From assembly GCF_000010425.1 (NCBI RefSeq), contig NC_008618.1, positions 55,946 to 119,945 of the forward strand: DNA of 64,000 nucleotides. The letters run 5' to 3'. This document shows, piece by piece, positions 60,945 to 64,000 of the stretch. This stretch comes from Bifidobacterium adolescentis ATCC 15703. Lineage in GTDB: Bacteria > Actinomycetota > Actinomycetes > Actinomycetales > Bifidobacteriaceae. Positions within the stretch are counted from its first letter, which is position 1. The number at the start of each line of letters is the position of its first letter. The position numbers and the translations under genes were made by a program. The notes under the pieces are model-generated. The model was not told where the DNA came from and made no database searches. It saw nothing but the letters and a program-made list of their open reading frames with translations.

Positions 60945-63941
60945 ATGGCATTCGTCAAGGACATGCTGCGAATGTGGGCGCATTCGTGGAAAAGATTCAT
61001 TTCCATCGCCATGATCACGTTGCTCGGTGTGGCCGTGCTCACCGGCATTTACGCGGGCTGCCGTGACGCGTTCCGCAGCACCGATCGCTTTTTCGACGCG
61101 CAGGGCCTGCACGACGTCCAGGTGCTGTCCACTGCGGGCCTGTCGAACGGCGATATCGCCGCGTTGCGCAAGGTGAACGGTGTTGCGAAAGTGCAGGCGG
61201 AACGGTCGCAGGAAGTGACGTTCGATTTGGACGGCCGCAAGTCGGCGACCATGCAGGAAATCGGCACGAACGGCATTGACCAGCCATACTTGCAGGAAGG
61301 GCGCATGCCGAAGAAAGCCGGCGAAATCGCGGTAACCAGGAAATTTATTCGCGATTCGGGCAAGCGTATCGGCAGCCGCCTCACCGTAACCCCCGAATCG
61401 GCTTCCTCCGATACTTCCGATACGAACGATACGAACGGTGCGGACGGCACGAATGAAACGAACGGCACGGACGAGGCGCCGAGCTTCCCGACCAAGCTCA
61501 CCATCGTGGGCGTGGTGCTCGATCCGCAGAACCTGAGCAACCCGGACGGCTACTCCGCCATGACCTCGTTCCGTTCCACCGCCACCACCGACTACACGTT
61601 CTTCGCGCCGTCCGATGGCGTGACCGGCACCCTCTACACGTCCGCCACGCTGCTCGTCAAGGGTGCGGCCGCCGAAAGCACGTTCGACGAATCGTACGAA
61701 AACACCGTCAAGCAGGTGACCGACCGCATCGACGGCACCGTGAAAACCGACCGCCAGAAGGCCCGTCGGCAGGAACTGCTCGACGCGGGCAACAAGAAGA
61801 TCGCCGACGCGCGTGCGGAAGCCGACAAGAAGTTCGCGGACGCGCAGTCGCAAATCGACGCGAATCGGCAGCAATTCAACCAGCAGGTCGACCAGATTGT
61901 CAGCATGCAGGCGGGCGCGGCAGCTGCGGGAGCTGCGGCAAACGGCGCGAACGCAGGTGCGGCGGCGGCCGCAGGTGCAACTACCCCCCAACTTGACGAA
62001 ACCACGCGTGAAACAATGCGTGAAACCATCATCGCCGCTAGTCCCGAACTGACGCAAGCCAAGCAGCAGCTCGACCAGGCGCAATCGCAATTGAACGAGC
62101 AGAAGGCAAGTACCGAACATACGCTGAAAACCAAGGAAAACGAGCTGAAAACCAGCATTCCGCAAGTGCGCTGGTATGTGCAGGACCGGCAGTCGCTCGG
62201 CGGGTTCAGCGCGCTCAAATCCGACCTCGACTCCATCCAGTCGCTCGGCAACGCGTTCCCGATTGTGTTCCTGCTGGTGGCCGTGATGATGAGCCTGACC
62301 GCCATGGCGCGCATGGTCGAAGAGGACCGCTCGCTCATCGGCACGTACGTGGGGCTCGGCTACGGGCGGCTGGCGGTCGCGTTGCGCTACCTGCTGTTCG
62401 CGTTGCTCGCCTGCCTCATCGGCGGCGGCCTCGGCCTGATCGCCGGCTTCCTTGGCATTCCTGCGTTCCTGCTGGTCGTATTGCAAGGCATGTATGTGAT
62501 GCCCGGTCTGCGATTGGAATACGACTGGCTGTACGGCTCGCTCGGCATCGCGCTGTTCGTGGTCGGCGTGCTCGCCGCCACCATCTACGCGTGCGTGCAG
62601 GAAATGAGGCAGACGCCCGCCTCGCTGCTGCGTCCGAAAGCGCCGCGCGCCGGCTCGCGCATTCTGCTGGAACGGATTCGGCCGGTCTGGAATCGCATGG
62701 GCTTCCTCGGCAAAGTGACCGCGCGCAACATCTTCCGCTTCAAGTCGCGCCTCATCATGACGGTCGGCGGTGTGGCCGGCTGCACCGCGCTGATCGTCTG
62801 CGGCCTGGCCATCAACGACACCGTCGCAGACCTCGGCATCAAGCAATACCGCGACATCTACCAGTACGACCTGATGGTGGTTTCCGACGATTCGGGCGCG
62901 TCGGCGATGCGCACGAAAGTCGCGTCAGACGGGCGCGTCACGTCATCGCTTGACGTGCGCATAGAGTCGGGCGATTTGACGGTTGCGGGCAGTGGCGACG
63001 GTGACAGCGGCAAGGCCGGCAGCAGCGGCAGCGAAAGCATCCAGCTGGTCGCGGTGCCGGAAAAGCATCTGTCCGATTTGGGCGAAATGGTCACGTTGCA
63101 GCCGGTCTCGTCCGGCATACTGGGCACGTCCGGCGTCGGCAAAACCGGTTCGCTGAAACTCGATGACGATGGCGTGATCGTCGCGCAATCGGCGGCAAGC
63201 GCGCTGGGCGTCAAGGCCGGTTCCAAGGTGCGACTGACCAACGGTGACGGCGTGCAGGCGACGGCGAAGGTGAGCGCGGTGAATCGCAACCTCATCGGCT
63301 CGGATGTGTATGTAAGCGAAACCTACTACGCCAAGCTTTTCGACTCGAAAGACGCGAAGAACACCAAGAATTCCAAGAGTTCCGAGGATTCCGAGGCTCT
63401 GACGTGGAACGCCATGCTCGCCAAGCTTTCCGGCTCCGACACTTCGCAAACCGACTATGCGGAATCGCTCGAAGAGGACAGTTCGGTGATGAAGGCCGTA
63501 AGTTGCGCGCATATGGCCGACAGCTTCAAATTCGACCTCATGGGCGCGGTGGTGGCGCTGATCGTGGCGCTCGCCGGCGGTCTGGCGCTTGTGGTGCTGT
63601 TCACGCTCGCCAACACGAACGTGTCAGAACGCGTGCGCGAGATGGCCACGCTCAAGGTGCTTGGCTTCTTCGACCGCGAAGTGCACCATTACGTGAACCG
63701 TGAGATGATGATCCTCACCGTCATGGGCGTGATACTGGGTCTGCCGCTCGGCCGGCTCGTCGGCGGCATGCTGACGATGGCGCTCAACATGCCCTCGTTG
63801 TATTTCGAGGTGGAGGTCAAGCCGCTGAGCTACGTGATCGCGGCCGTGGCGACCATGGCCTTCGCGCTGCTCGTGCAGCTGTTCGTCAACCCCGTCCTCG
63901 ACCGCATCGACCCCATCAGCTCCCTCAAGTCCGTGGAGTAG
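60945..63941 (+). CDS. Large FtsX-family ABC transporter permease
   Basis: A 998-residue MacB/FtsX-type permease. It has an N-terminal helix (FISIAMITLLGVAVLTGIYAG), then a large extracellular domain with a Thr/Asp/Asn-rich repeat near residue 155 (SDTSDTNDTNGADGTNETNG) and a coiled coil at about 260-410 (ADAQSQIDANRQQFNQQV, KQQLDQAQSQLNEQK). Three helices follow (IVFLLVAVMMSLTAMARMVEED), then a second extracellular domain and three final helices with FTLANTNVSERVREMATLKVLGFF, the FtsX signature. Such proteins transmit ATPase motion across the membrane for peptide, lipid or export functions. No ATPase gene is adjacent here. ACGGAGGT precedes the ATG at 60945. Confidence 0.9.
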   Translation: MAFVKDMLRMWAHSWKRFISIAMITLLGVAVLTGIYAGCRDAFRSTDRFFDAQGLHDVQVLSTAGLSNGDIAALRKVNGVAKVQAERSQEVTFDLDGRKSATMQEIGTNGIDQPYLQEGRMPKKAGEIAVTRKFIRDSGKRIGSRLTVTPESASSDTSDTNDTNGADGTNETNGTDEAPSFPTKLTIVGVVLDPQNLSNPDGYSAMTSFRSTATTDYTFFAPSDGVTGTLYTSATLLVKGAAAESTFDESYENTVKQVTDRIDGTVKTDRQKARRQELLDAGNKKIADARAEADKKFADAQSQIDANRQQFNQQVDQIVSMQAGAAAAGAAANGANAGAAAAAGATTPQLDETTRETMRETIIAASPELTQAKQQLDQAQSQLNEQKASTEHTLKTKENELKTSIPQVRWYVQDRQSLGGFSALKSDLDSIQSLGNAFPIVFLLVAVMMSLTAMARMVEEDRSLIGTYVGLGYGRLAVALRYLLFALLACLIGGGLGLIAGFLGIPAFLLVVLQGMYVMPGLRLEYDWLYGSLGIALFVVGVLAATIYACVQEMRQTPASLLRPKAPRAGSRILLERIRPVWNRMGFLGKVTARNIFRFKSRLIMTVGGVAGCTALIVCGLAINDTVADLGIKQYRDIYQYDLMVVSDDSGASAMRTKVASDGRVTSSLDVRIESGDLTVAGSGDGDSGKAGSSGSESIQLVAVPEKHLSDLGEMVTLQPVSSGILGTSGVGKTGSLKLDDDGVIVAQSAASALGVKAGSKVRLTNGDGVQATAKVSAVNRNLIGSDVYVSETYYAKLFDSKDAKNTKNSKSSEDSEALTWNAMLAKLSGSDTSQTDYAESLEEDSSVMKAVSCAHMADSFKFDLMGAVVALIVALAGGLALVVLFTLANTNVSERVREMATLKVLGFFDREVHHYVNREMMILTVMGVILGLPLGRLVGGMLTMALNMPSLYFEVEVKPLSYVIAAVATMAFALLVQLFVNPVLDRIDPISSLKSVE

Positions 63942-63959
63942 CGCTCCTCCGAAGCCCTC

Positions 63960-64000
63960 TCAGTTCTTCGGGTAGCGGTAGTTGTGGGGGAGTTGGGTGG
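63960..64000 (-). CDS. Possible 3' end of a convergent gene (partial)
   Basis: On the minus strand a frame reads TQLPHNYRYPKN and stops at 63960-63962, just beyond the ABC permease stop. It could be the C-terminus of a gene entering from the right. Thirteen codons are too few for a family call, and chance is not excluded. Confidence 0.3.
   Translation of the reverse strand, partial: TQLPHNYRYPKN

Overview
The window is high-GC DNA with actinobacterial gene content, very probably from Bifidobacterium. The strongest pointer is the sucrose phosphorylase at 48847-50361. As far as I can recall it, this protein matches the well-studied 504-residue B. adolescentis enzyme almost residue for residue. 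FhaA, two YhgE/Pip proteins, DUF1445, two ketol-acid reductoisomerases and a class II aldolase fit the same genus. The species call rests on memory of that one protein, not on a search.

Layout. 1-8160: start of fhaA, an S9 peptidase, a minus-strand operon of a hidden 56-codon secreted peptide, a LuxR-type response regulator and a histidine kinase, then a lipase-like hydrolase, a DMT exporter and hsp20. 8734-12430: tRNA-Leu and a distinctly AT-richer islet. Three minus-strand genes there (two secreted small proteins and a small cytosolic one) diverge from a second kinase/regulator pair. 12642-24888: tgt, a membrane-anchored HtrA protease, a metal P-type ATPase, asparaginase, a membrane glycosyltransferase, ferredoxin-NADP reductase and HtpX. 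24995-27019: a fourfold 14-mer, tRNA-Gly, decayed XRE and GNAT fragments around a YddG-like exporter, and many palindromes. 27054-38384: tandem YhgE/Pip genes, fba, purA, a ClC channel with a TrkA-C tail and a crcB pair. 38518-46923: a complete branched-chain amino acid ABC importer (livHMGF, livJ), a LacI regulator and a class IV aminotransferase. 47228-52245: DUF1445, a truncated pxpA, sucrose phosphorylase with an operator and an MFS sugar transporter. 52416-56648: a branched-chain attenuator ahead of an MHS-family transporter, then two convergent ilvC genes. 57075-63941: an O-acetylesterase, an APC amino acid permease and a large FtsX-type ABC permease.

Themes. Branched-chain amino acid biology recurs: importer, BCAT-like aminotransferase, two KARIs, and a transporter behind a leader peptide with 9 of 22 residues Val, Leu or Ile. 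Sucrose use is a second unit: transporter, phosphorylase and a palindromic operator. The best candidate for an undescribed system is the pair of paralogous kinase/regulator modules, each linked to small secreted peptides. One of these peptides has four cysteines spaced exactly 11 residues apart.

A dispersed REP-like palindrome (core GTCCGATTC...GAATCGGAC) occurs more than a dozen times. Most copies are intergenic. One is extended into a perfect 20-bp-arm terminator, and three lie in frame inside coding sequence, where they encode SDSGESD-like peptides. No CRISPR array, rRNA, phage or intact insertion sequence was seen.
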